Below, in pieces: positions 8,173 through 15,754 of a DNA stretch of 64,000 nt. Location: the NCBI GenBank assembly GCA_032907565.1, contig JAJJPK010000148.1, forward strand, positions 29,171-93,170, in the 5' to 3' direction. The notes beneath the pieces are model-generated. The model did no database searches and was not told the origin of the DNA. It saw only the letters and a program-made list of their open reading frames with translations. Position 1 is the first letter of the stretch, and each line of letters starts with the position of its first letter. Both the position numbers and the translations under genes were made by a program. This DNA is from ZC4RG29 sp032907565 (GTDB lineage Bacteria > Bacteroidota > Bacteroidia > Cytophagales > Cyclobacteriaceae).

Positions 8173-8250
8173 CGGCTCGCTCACCTTATTTTCACTTACT
8201 TCATTCAAATTCGGGAGCGTTTGCTTAACTTGTAGTAGACACTTCCCCCT

Positions 8251-8685
8251 ATGCAGCTCCAGGATTTCAAGAGCAGGGCATCGCGGACACTGAAAAGGGT
8301 GCTCCGAATAGTACTTATCGTTGTCGTCGTAGCCGGTATTGCCTTGTTTTCATTTTACTATTGGGGCGTATATGATGAAGGCGTGCGTGCGGGTACCGTA
8401 CTTCGCATCAGCAAGAAAGGCATCCTTTTCAAGACGTATGAAGGTCAGCTAAACCTGGAAACGTTCGGTGCGTTGCGCGGAGCGAATCCCATCATGGAGG
8501 CTTTTGATTTTTCGGTTGAGCCGAGTGAAAAGCAACTCATCGAAGAACTCCAGCAAGTGGCACTGACAGGAGAGCGGGTTAACCTTCACTATAAGAAGCG
8601 ATATCTCACGTTCCCCTGGCGCGGCGACACGAAATATTTCATCACCCGTGTCGAGCGAGTAGGTCACGCTCAAGATGCCAAGTAG
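8251..8685 (+). CDS. Single-pass membrane protein of unknown function
   Basis: A 144-residue protein with a basic N terminus (KSRASRTLKRVLR), one membrane helix (about residues 20-41) and a soluble domain containing YYWGVYDEGVRAGTVLRISKKGILFKTYEGQLN. Similar small proteins with DxGxRAGxLxKxSxKGxxFKTYEG are widespread in Bacteroidota; as I recall some are labelled 6-phosphogluconate dehydrogenase in databases, which this sequence does not support since it has no nucleotide-binding fold. Its last 16 bases overlap the 3' end of the convergent gene on the other strand. Confidence 0.8.
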   Translation: MQLQDFKSRASRTLKRVLRIVLIVVVVAGIALFSFYYWGVYDEGVRAGTVLRISKKGILFKTYEGQLNLETFGALRGANPIMEAFDFSVEPSEKQLIEELQQVALTGERVNLHYKKRYLTFPWRGDTKYFITRVERVGHAQDAK

Positions 8686-9158
8686 TCGCTCAGCTTGCCT
8701 TTCTCCCGGGCTTTGAGCGCACGTTTCAGTTCGCGTGTGGAAGGAACCTTATTGCGTGGATCTTCGCAGTATTTTAGTAACGTTTGGAAGGCATTTAACT
8801 CAACATCTTTTTCATCGGGAGGCGTTGAATGCTCGAGAACGTACTTGGTCATTGCCGCCATGTAAATTCCCAATACGGCTTCGTTGTCGTTCATCAGCCG
8901 TCCGATAGCCTTTCCGATTACAAACGTATGGTCCGGCGTACCAGCCATCCATTTCGACAAAAGGCTCAGGGCCGCCTTTCGTGCCGGATTGGTAGGTTCA
9001 GCCGCAACATTCAGGATAAAGTTCGCGCATTCGAGCACTGTAGCTTCGTTGACCTTGTAATCCGCGGCACTAGCGAATGAAACAGACTGCCATTTTTCGG
9101 GGTCTTGCGCCCACGCCGCGTTTAGGGCAACCAGACAGAGAAAAACAAGATTCTTCAT
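8670..9158 (-). CDS. Secreted or periplasmic helical protein of unknown function
   Basis: A 162-residue product from the ATG at 9158, chosen because it opens a clean signal peptide (MKNLVFLCLVALNAAWAQ); an earlier in-frame start would add ten residues before it. The mature part looks all-alpha: NEATVLECANFILNVAAEPTNPARKAAL, then TPDHTFVIGKAIGRLMNDNEAVLGIYMAAMTKYVLE, with a basic tail RELKRALKAREKGKLSDYLAS. I do not recognise a family. It is tail-to-tail with the membrane protein at 8251 and overlaps it by 16 bases, so it is probably a single-gene unit. Confidence 0.75.
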   Translation of the reverse strand: MKNLVFLCLVALNAAWAQDPEKWQSVSFASAADYKVNEATVLECANFILNVAAEPTNPARKAALSLLSKWMAGTPDHTFVIGKAIGRLMNDNEAVLGIYMAAMTKYVLEHSTPPDEKDVELNAFQTLLKYCEDPRNKVPSTRELKRALKAREKGKLSDYLAS

Positions 9159-9267
9159 TGAACAGGTTTTAACATTGAAGGTAATCATTCATCTGTTTAC
9201 GCGAAAGGGAGCCGGTAGTCATTGCAAAGAAAATGGCGCACGTGCACGTCCGGAGTCGAGTTATTGA

Positions 9268-9275
9268 TAAATTTG
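9268..9275 (+). promoter_or_regulatory. Putative Bacteroidota -7 promoter element for ppc
   Basis: TAAATTTG matches TAnnTTTG perfectly and sits 21 bases before the ppc ATG. No good -33 TTTG is visible at the expected distance. Confidence 0.35.
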
Positions 9276-9296
9276 CCGGGATTGAGGTCATAACGC

Positions 9297-11867
9297 ATGC
9301 AAACGAACTACCATAAGGCAGTCACTACGCGCTATTACATCTACAACAGCCTGTTCCTGAATTTGCCCTACAGCAATATTTACCGGACAGGTACGCTACT
9401 CCCACTACTCTACCAGTATTGCGAAGACGGCTACGCGTCCGGAAAGGATCCCCGGTTCATCATCCGCAGGTTCTTCCGCGAACTCGTTCCTAAGGCTACG
9501 CGCAAAGAACAGTTCGACCTGCTTTTCAGCTTTATTCAATATTCGGAACGGCAGGTAGTATTGTTCGACTCCGTTGAGGATGCCGCATTCGCCGAGCTCA
9601 ACGACATGAAGGGAAGTGGCACGCTGTCGGCTATTCTCATACGCGCACAGTCGGAAAACCTGATGGACCAACTTCGGCGCAAGCTTGAGAACTTCAGCCT
9701 GCGCATCGTGTTGACGGCGCACCCCACGCAGTTCTATCCTGGAAGCGTGTTGGCGATCATAAATGATTTAGACCAATCGATTCGCGCCAATCACCTCGAA
9801 CACATCAACCTGCTTCTGAAGCAACTCGGGAAGACGCCGTTCCTCAGCCGCGAAAAGCCCTCACCGTTTGATGAGGCGGTGAGTCTGAGCTGGTTTCTCG
9901 AGAACGTCTTCTATAAGGCAATTCCCACGGTAGTCGAGAAGGTAACCCGAGGGCTTAATATTCCGATATCCGAATGGAAAAATTTCGATCTGATCAGAAT
10001 CGGCTTCTGGCCCGGTGGCGATCGTGACGGTAACCCGTATGTGACGCATGATATTACCTTGCGTGTAGCACAGCACCTCCGTGAGGGAATCCTCAAATGT
10101 TATCATCGCGACCTGCGTATACTCCGACGCAGGCTTACGTTCAAAGGAGTGGATACCATCATCATTGAAGCCGAACGACGCGTGTACAGCGCCGCGTACC
10201 GGTTGGGCCTGGGTGACTCGTACCAATCGGCGGACGAGTTGATCGAAGATCTTCAGACTGCGAGACAACTCCTCATCGACGAACACGATGGACTATTCCT
10301 GGACCTGCTCGACAGCTTCATAGCAAAAGTGAAAATCTTCGGCTTCCATTTTGCGAGCATGGACATACGGCAGGATAGCCGGAAGCATACATACGTTTGG
10401 AACGCCATCCTGAAGCAATTAGAGGACAAGCAGAAACGCGTTCGGGAAATGGCAAAGCTCAGCGAAGAGGATCAGATCGATTTGCTGCTCAAGCTGCGCT
10501 TCAAACCTTCATCGCTGAAATTCGATGACCCGTTCATAACCGAAGTGCTGGAAAGTTTTGAGGCGATTGGCGAAATCCAGGAACAAAACGGCGAGGAAGG
10601 ATGCAACCGCTATGTTATCAGCAATTGTCAGTCGGCACTCGACGTCATCCGCGTGTTCCAACTCGCGCAGTTGACCGTATCGAAGGATGAGCGACTGCCG
10701 CTTGATATTATACCGCTTTTTGAGACGATCGAAGACCTGGAAAATGCGCCCGACGTGATGAAGGCACTCTATCAGGTTCCTGCCTATAGGGAGCATGTGA
10801 AGCGTCGCGGGAACAAGCAAACCATCATGCTTGGGTTCTCTGATGGTACGAAAGACGGGGGCTATCTCCGTGCGAACTTTTCAATTTTCCGCGCTAAAGA
10901 AGAGCTTACCCGCATCTCACGGGAAAGCGGAATTGTCGCAGTATTCTTCGATGGTCGCGGGGGACCACCAGCACGGGGCGGGGGAAACACCCACGATTTT
11001 TACGCGTCGCTCGGCGACGATATAGAAGACAAGGAAATCCAGGTGACCGTTCAGGGACAAACTATAAGTTCGAACTTCGGCAAACTCGAGTCATGCCAGT
11101 TCAACCTGGAACAATTGCTCTCAGCCGGAATCGAAAACGAAGTCTTTCTCAGGCATTCCAACAACCTTACGGAGAAAGACCGCGCGCTCCTCGAGCTGCT
11201 GGCGCAGGAGGGGCACAAGGCGTACCTGGACCTCAAAGAACACGAAAAGTTTGTACCCTACCTGGAGAAGGTGACGCCATTGGCGTTTTTCGGCGACACC
11301 AATATCGGTTCACGTCCGGTAAAGCGAAACCCGGGTGAAGAGGCGCGCTTTGAAGACTTGCGTGCGATACCATTCGTGGGATCGTGGGCCCAGATGAAGC
11401 AAAACATTCCAGGCTTCTATGGCGTGGGCACAGCGCTACAGCGTCTGAAAAAGAAAGGCAAGATGCGTGAGCTGAAGGAATTGTTCGCGCGCTCACTGTT
11501 CTTTCGCACCCTGCTTAGCAACAGCATGATGTCGCTGACGAAGTCTTATTTCCCGGCTACAGTTTATCTTTCGCGCGACAAGGAATTCGGCGGCATTTGG
11601 AAGAAGATGTTTAACGAATACAATCTTTCTATCAAGATGCTGCTTGAAGTAACGGGCTTCGACGAACTGATGGAGAACAACCCGCTGAACCGCGACTCGG
11701 TAAAGTTGCGCGAAAGGATCGTGCTGCCGTTAATCACCATCCAGCAGTATGCGCTTCAGCAACTCCGTTCAGGAGAACCCGCGGAAAAGCAATACGAGAA
11801 GACGTATCGCAAACTTGTGGTGCGTTGTATGTTCGGCATTATCAACGCCGCGCGCAACTCAGCCTGA
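9297..11867 (+). CDS. ppc: Phosphoenolpyruvate carboxylase
   Basis: Adds bicarbonate to PEP to form oxaloacetate, refilling the TCA cycle. The 856-residue protein carries the catalytic His motif VLTAHPTQ (His142), the GFWPGGDRDGNPYV substrate site, the GFSDGTKDGGYLRANF catalytic segment and the mobile loop FDGRGGPPARGGG. The C terminus ENNPLNRDSVKLRER...GIINAARNSA resembles the usual MRNTG-type end, here ending in RNSA. It stands alone with its own short leader; the next gene starts 51 bases after its stop and may be co-transcribed. Confidence 0.96.
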   Translation: MQTNYHKAVTTRYYIYNSLFLNLPYSNIYRTGTLLPLLYQYCEDGYASGKDPRFIIRRFFRELVPKATRKEQFDLLFSFIQYSERQVVLFDSVEDAAFAELNDMKGSGTLSAILIRAQSENLMDQLRRKLENFSLRIVLTAHPTQFYPGSVLAIINDLDQSIRANHLEHINLLLKQLGKTPFLSREKPSPFDEAVSLSWFLENVFYKAIPTVVEKVTRGLNIPISEWKNFDLIRIGFWPGGDRDGNPYVTHDITLRVAQHLREGILKCYHRDLRILRRRLTFKGVDTIIIEAERRVYSAAYRLGLGDSYQSADELIEDLQTARQLLIDEHDGLFLDLLDSFIAKVKIFGFHFASMDIRQDSRKHTYVWNAILKQLEDKQKRVREMAKLSEEDQIDLLLKLRFKPSSLKFDDPFITEVLESFEAIGEIQEQNGEEGCNRYVISNCQSALDVIRVFQLAQLTVSKDERLPLDIIPLFETIEDLENAPDVMKALYQVPAYREHVKRRGNKQTIMLGFSDGTKDGGYLRANFSIFRAKEELTRISRESGIVAVFFDGRGGPPARGGGNTHDFYASLGDDIEDKEIQVTVQGQTISSNFGKLESCQFNLEQLLSAGIENEVFLRHSNNLTEKDRALLELLAQEGHKAYLDLKEHEKFVPYLEKVTPLAFFGDTNIGSRPVKRNPGEEARFEDLRAIPFVGSWAQMKQNIPGFYGVGTALQRLKKKGKMRELKELFARSLFFRTLLSNSMMSLTKSYFPATVYLSRDKEFGGIWKKMFNEYNLSIKMLLEVTGFDELMENNPLNRDSVKLRERIVLPLITIQQYALQQLRSGEPAEKQYEKTYRKLVVRCMFGIINAARNSA

Positions 11868-11917
11868 GACAAAAGTTGTCGTTTTTTCTTAGCTTGCGTG
11901 AAGCAACCCAACGCGAA

Positions 11918-12886
11918 ATGGAGGAAGTGCTTTACGAAAAAATACCCTCGCTCGACCTGGCCGTATTTTGCAAGGGCACCCCCGCCCAGCGGAATGAGTT
12001 TGTGTCCCGGCTTGGAGAAGCCTACTCCAACATTGGCTTTGTCGCCATCCGAAATCACTTCCTCCTGGAGGACGTACGCAACCGGCTTTACGATGCCATT
12101 CAGCGTTTCTTCGCACTACCCGATGCCATCAAGAGCAAGTACGAAATTCCCGGTCTGGCGGGCCAGCGTGGCTATACTTCGAAAGGGAAGGAGCATGCCA
12201 AGGGCAGAAACACAGGCGACCTGAAAGAATTCTACCACGTCGGACAGGAAGGGGATGACTCCGGCCTACCGGCCGACTATCCGGCCAACGTATGGCCGGA
12301 AGAGGTGCCAGACTTCAAAGACGCTGCACTTGATGCGTTCAGGGCACTCGAGAAAACCGGCGTGTACATGCTCAAGGCCATCGCGCTGTACCTGGGTCTG
12401 GAAGAATCGTACTTCGATGAGCGGGTTCGGAATGGCAACAGCATCCTTCGCCCGATCCACTACTTCCCTATCGAAGAGCCGGATTCGGTGCCACCGGATG
12501 CGGTCCGGGCGGCGGAGCACGGCGACATCAACCTGATCACCCTTCTGATGGGTGCCAGTGCCGAAGGCCTCGAAGTCCTCAGGCGCGACGGAAAGTGGAT
12601 CCCGATCACCGCGCTGCCGGATCAACTCGTGGTAAACGTGGGCGACATGCTGGAGCGATTAACCAACGGGCGACTGCGCTCCACGATCCACCGGGTAGTC
12701 AACCCGCCGCGCGACCGAATGAATACGCCCCGGTATTCTATTCCTTTCTTTATGCATCCCCGGTCAGAGGTCGATTTGTCTTGCCTGGCCTCTTGCATTG
12801 ACGACGATCACCCAAAGCTTTACGAAGATATTACCGCAGGTGAATTCCTGGATCAGCGCCTGGCTGAAATTGGCCTGAAACGATAA
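11918..12886 (+). CDS. Isopenicillin N synthase-family 2-oxoglutarate/Fe(II)-type oxygenase
   Basis: A 322-residue non-heme iron oxygenase of the IPNS/DIOX family. The N-terminal DIOX_N part (IPSLDLAVF, NIGFVAIRNHFL, FFALPDAIKSKY) is followed by the jelly-roll core with the iron ligands HGDINLITLL (His201, Asp203) and STIHRVVNP (His258), and Arg272 of RYSIPFF, the usual 2-oxoglutarate contact. I start at the ATG at 11918 (MEEVLYEKIPSLDL); the reading frame stays open upstream into ppc but that extension is not family-like. Plant-hormone-type or antibiotic activity should not be inferred; bacterial members of this type usually have unknown small-molecule substrates. Confidence 0.85.
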   Translation: MEEVLYEKIPSLDLAVFCKGTPAQRNEFVSRLGEAYSNIGFVAIRNHFLLEDVRNRLYDAIQRFFALPDAIKSKYEIPGLAGQRGYTSKGKEHAKGRNTGDLKEFYHVGQEGDDSGLPADYPANVWPEEVPDFKDAALDAFRALEKTGVYMLKAIALYLGLEESYFDERVRNGNSILRPIHYFPIEEPDSVPPDAVRAAEHGDINLITLLMGASAEGLEVLRRDGKWIPITALPDQLVVNVGDMLERLTNGRLRSTIHRVVNPPRDRMNTPRYSIPFFMHPRSEVDLSCLASCIDDDHPKLYEDITAGEFLDQRLAEIGLKR

Positions 12887-12908
12887 TGTCAACTTAAGTC
12901 CACCATCC

Positions 12909-14087
12909 TTGTTTGATCGCAAAGCATATACCCTCTTTTTGAGGGATATATTTCTGCTTGCACTGACTACGTTCGGAGGTGCCCAGGCCCACATTGCGCA
13001 TTTTCACAAGGTGCTCGTCGCTCGTCGCGGATATCTTACCGAGGAAGATCTGATGGAGCTATATTCTCTTTGTCAAATCCTTCCCGGGCCAACATCAACA
13101 CAAACACTGACTGCCATTGGGTTTCGATTGGGCGGCCCCAACCTTGCCTATCTCACGCTGTTGGTGTGGATGCTTCCCGCCGTCACCTTCATGACGACTG
13201 CAGCCATTCTGATGTCGGACATACAAGAGAAGAGTTGGTCGCTACAGTTCACTCGATTCATTCAACCCATGGCAGTCGGTATAGTAGCCTATGGAGCATA
13301 CCGCATCAGCATGCGGACGGTGAAGTCGAAAACCGGCGTTGCCCTCTTGATTCTTGCTGCTGTGTTTTCGTACCTCTATCAGACTCCTTTTGTATTCCCC
13401 TCGATATTGTTGTGCGGAGGGCTTGTCACGGCCCTTAAGTACAAGAGTTTGCCGAGAAATCACCATGAGAAGATCGTTATCTCCTGGTCGAACTTTGCTT
13501 TGTGGGCCGGCGTGCTGATACTGGCCGCTTCACTTGGTGCACTGACTGGTTTTCTCCCCATTCGGATCTTCGAGAACTTTTATCGTAACGGAAGCCTGAT
13601 CTTTGGCGGAGGGCAGGTCCTCACCCCGCTGTTGTACACGGAGTTTGTTGAGTACAAGCGGTACCTCACCTCGAATGAGTTTTTGTCGGGGTACGCGGTC
13701 GCGCAAGCGTTGCCGGGTCCGGTGTTTTCATTCAGCAGTTATGTGGGCTCGCTTGCCATGCGCGAGTATGGAACAGGAGGGGAGATCGTCGGTGCGCTCA
13801 TGGCCGCTTTCGGGATATTCCTTCCGGGAACGTTCCTGATCTTTTTTGTCATCCGGTTTTGGGAGGGATTGAAAAGCTATCGCGTGGTGCGGGCATCACT
13901 GGAAGGCATCACTGCAGCCAGCGCCGGCCTGGTGATAGCTGCTGCTGTGATCATGTTTCAGCCGCTCGAAAACTCGGCGACCAATATCGCATTTACGGCG
14001 GGGACGTTTCTGCTCCTTGCCTTTACGCGCATCCCGTCGCCAGTGATTATTGCGCTCGGACTAATGCTTGGATTCTTGCTCAAATAA
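12909..14087 (+). CDS. chrA: Chromate transporter (two-domain ChrA type)
   Basis: A 392-residue inner-membrane protein with two homologous CHR halves. Each half carries the family signature: FLLALTTFGGAQAHIAHFHKVLV...LCQILPGPTSTQ in the first, and NGSLIFGGGQVLTPLLYTEFV...AVAQALPGPVFSFSSYVG in the second. Known members export chromate by proton antiport, but many are annotated only by homology. The frame has no ATG or GTG near its start; the TTG at 12909, 22 bases after the preceding stop, is the only standard start that preserves the conserved N terminus. It ends just before a shared terminator. Confidence 0.88.
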   Translation: MFDRKAYTLFLRDIFLLALTTFGGAQAHIAHFHKVLVARRGYLTEEDLMELYSLCQILPGPTSTQTLTAIGFRLGGPNLAYLTLLVWMLPAVTFMTTAAILMSDIQEKSWSLQFTRFIQPMAVGIVAYGAYRISMRTVKSKTGVALLILAAVFSYLYQTPFVFPSILLCGGLVTALKYKSLPRNHHEKIVISWSNFALWAGVLILAASLGALTGFLPIRIFENFYRNGSLIFGGGQVLTPLLYTEFVEYKRYLTSNEFLSGYAVAQALPGPVFSFSSYVGSLAMREYGTGGEIVGALMAAFGIFLPGTFLIFFVIRFWEGLKSYRVVRASLEGITAASAGLVIAAAVIMFQPLENSATNIAFTAGTFLLLAFTRIPSPVIIALGLMLGFLLK

Positions 14088-14090
14088 AAA

Positions 14091-14110
14091 ACCCCGACAG
14101 CGTCGGGGTT
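14091..14110. terminator. Bidirectional intrinsic terminator between chrA and tonB
   Basis: A stem of eight pairs, ACCCCGAC-AGC-GTCGGGGT, lies between the convergent genes. On the minus strand it is followed by GGTTTTTTATTTG, a strong T run, so it is a good terminator for tonB; on the plus strand it is followed by the weaker TCTCTTAATCTCTTTT and can also serve chrA. Confidence 0.85.
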
Positions 14111-14136
14111 CTCTTAATCTCTTTTAAGGATTGCTT

Positions 14137-14820
14137 TTAGTTCAACTTGAACACGATCGGGAGCACCATCTTTTGACGTACGGGTTTCCCTCTCTGCTTT
14201 CCGGGTTTCCATTTCGGGGCGTTCTTAACAACGTTTACAGCAAGCTCATCGCATCCTGCACCGATACCCTTGATGGCCTTTACGTCAGTCAGTGAACCGT
14301 CCTTCTCAACGACAAACTCAACGAACACACGTCCTTCAATTCCCATGCGTCGGGCCTGTGCCGGGTATTTGCCCTGCATAGCCTTACCCACATATTCATA
14401 GAATGCGTTCATGCCGCCGATAGGAGCCGCCGTTTCTTCCACGACGAGGAAGATCTCATTGGGGTCTTCCTTTTCTACTTCCTGCGGCTGGATGGTAATC
14501 ACCTCAACCTTGGTTTCTTCGGTGATCTCATTATCCATGTCGATCTCAATCTCCTCCTCGATCACTTCCTCGTCAGGAACCTCAACAATTTGAGGCTGCT
14601 GAACTTTCGGGGGAGGTGGAGGTGGTTGCTCCGTAGGAGGCACCTCAATGATCTCTTCGAAGATATTATTGTTGCGGGCAAGATCGTTCACATTGGAAGT
14701 GTCTCGGACCTTGTATTCAAAGGCGAACACAGCGATCAGCAGACTGACCACAAGCCCAATATTGAAAAACAGCCCGCTTTTCTTCGTGAGATCCGCTTTT
14801 TCGGTCTTCTTGGGTTCCAT
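14137..14820 (-). CDS. tonB: Energy transducer TonB
   Basis: Couples the inner-membrane proton motive force (via ExbB/ExbD) to outer-membrane receptors. The 227-residue protein has a basic cytoplasmic N terminus, one membrane helix (about 16-34, LFFNIGLVVSLLIAVFAF), a proline-rich and acidic periplasmic spacer (PPTEQPPPPPPKVQQPQ then EEEIEIDMDNE) and a C-terminal TonB domain (about 140-227, KYPAQARRMGIEGRVFVEFVVEKDGSLTD). No exbB or exbD gene is adjacent. It could energise the thiamine-type receptor at 3536, but that is inference; Bacteroidota genomes normally have several TonB genes. Confidence 0.93.
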   Translation of the reverse strand: MEPKKTEKADLTKKSGLFFNIGLVVSLLIAVFAFEYKVRDTSNVNDLARNNNIFEEIIEVPPTEQPPPPPPKVQQPQIVEVPDEEVIEEEIEIDMDNEITEETKVEVITIQPQEVEKEDPNEIFLVVEETAAPIGGMNAFYEYVGKAMQGKYPAQARRMGIEGRVFVEFVVEKDGSLTDVKAIKGIGAGCDELAVNVVKNAPKWKPGKQRGKPVRQKMVLPIVFKLN

Positions 14821-14846
14821 AGGTTTAGTGTTTACCGATAGAATAC

Positions 14847-14854
14847 CAAAGTTA
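14847..14854 (-). promoter_or_regulatory. Putative Bacteroidota -7 promoter element for tonB
   Basis: On the minus strand TAACTTTG is a perfect TAnnTTTG match, 27 bases before the tonB ATG. A TTTG at 14882-14879 is present but a little far (24 bases). Confidence 0.4.
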
Positions 14855-14895
14855 GCAAATAGTCACACTTTTTAAACACAAAAACTGATTTTCGG

Positions 14896-15630
14896 CTATT
14901 TCCGTGCTCCGTAGAACAGGGTAATGAAAAGTGTGGGGAATACAGAATAGTTCCGCGCCTCGGGAACAAGCTCTATTTCGCTCGTATAGGCGTCCAGGAG
15001 GAACCCGGCCTCGAAACCGGTTACCTGGTTTTTATTGGTTCCCAGTTCGAAATTCAGGGCTGCCTTGAGGTTACCCCCCATCTTTAACTTCGAATCGCCA
15101 ATACCCTCGAAGAGGCGTCCTGTGCCGTAAATTGACAGCACGTCCATTCCCGGCTTGTATTGCTCGTGAATGGTGAACCCAAACCCTCCATCGGAGGCCC
15201 TTTCCACGTAATACGGCGCGACAATTCCGATTGTCGGTCCGGCAGCAAATACCGCCTTGATCTCAACGCCCTGCTGTGGTGCCTTCTTGAAGAGGATCAG
15301 ATCACGTCCGTACTGAAGCCGCAGCGCATACAGGTAATTGCTCTTGCCATAAATGAAAAAGTTCCCCGTAGTCGACGAGTTGACTCTGCGTTCTTGCGGA
15401 TGCTTCACGTTCATGATCTCCAGACCGTACGTCTCAAGCTGCCTCTCGGTGAGCTTACGGGCCTTCTTGAAGACGAACCCGCCAATAAGGCCACCAGACG
15501 TATTCTTGTTAATTCCCCAGGTGAATTCCGATTGGTATTCGTAGCTGTCCTGAGTTTGGGCACAGGCGGAGGATACGAGCAGCGCCGACAGACCTGCGGC
15601 GATGAAGCATGTAAAGATTCTAGCCAACAT
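14896..15630 (-). CDS. Outer-membrane-like secreted protein of unknown function
   Basis: A 244-residue protein with a signal peptide (MLARIFTCFIAAGLSALLVSSACAQ) and a mature part of alternating short aromatic/hydrophobic strands (GGLIGGFVFKKARK, FFIYGKSNYLYALRLQYGRDLILFKK, VFAAGPTIGIVAPYYVE) ending in TLFITLFYGARK. This looks like a small outer-membrane beta-barrel. I do not recognise a named family. It lies downstream of the basic repeat protein on the same strand, but its own promoter-like sequence (15646-15675) suggests separate expression. Confidence 0.75.
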   Translation of the reverse strand: MLARIFTCFIAAGLSALLVSSACAQTQDSYEYQSEFTWGINKNTSGGLIGGFVFKKARKLTERQLETYGLEIMNVKHPQERRVNSSTTGNFFIYGKSNYLYALRLQYGRDLILFKKAPQQGVEIKAVFAAGPTIGIVAPYYVERASDGGFGFTIHEQYKPGMDVLSIYGTGRLFEGIGDSKLKMGGNLKAALNFELGTNKNQVTGFEAGFLLDAYTSEIELVPEARNYSVFPTLFITLFYGARK

Positions 15631-15645
15631 ACGGAATGACGTCCT

Positions 15646-15675
15646 TAAAGTTATGATTTAAAGCCAAACCGCAAA
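15646..15675 (-). promoter_or_regulatory. Putative Bacteroidota promoter (-33 and -7) for the gene at 14896
   Basis: Minus-strand TTTG (15675-15672), an 18-base spacer and TAACTTTA (15653-15646, one mismatch to TAnnTTTG) lie 16 bases before the ATG. The arrangement fits the Bacteroidota primary sigma-factor consensus. Confidence 0.45.
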
Positions 15676-15754
15676 AGGGAAAAAACGCATAACCTCGCAT
15701 AAATGCTTTTCGGATATCGGGCGGGCTGATTTTCCCGTGCGCGCAGTACCCCAA

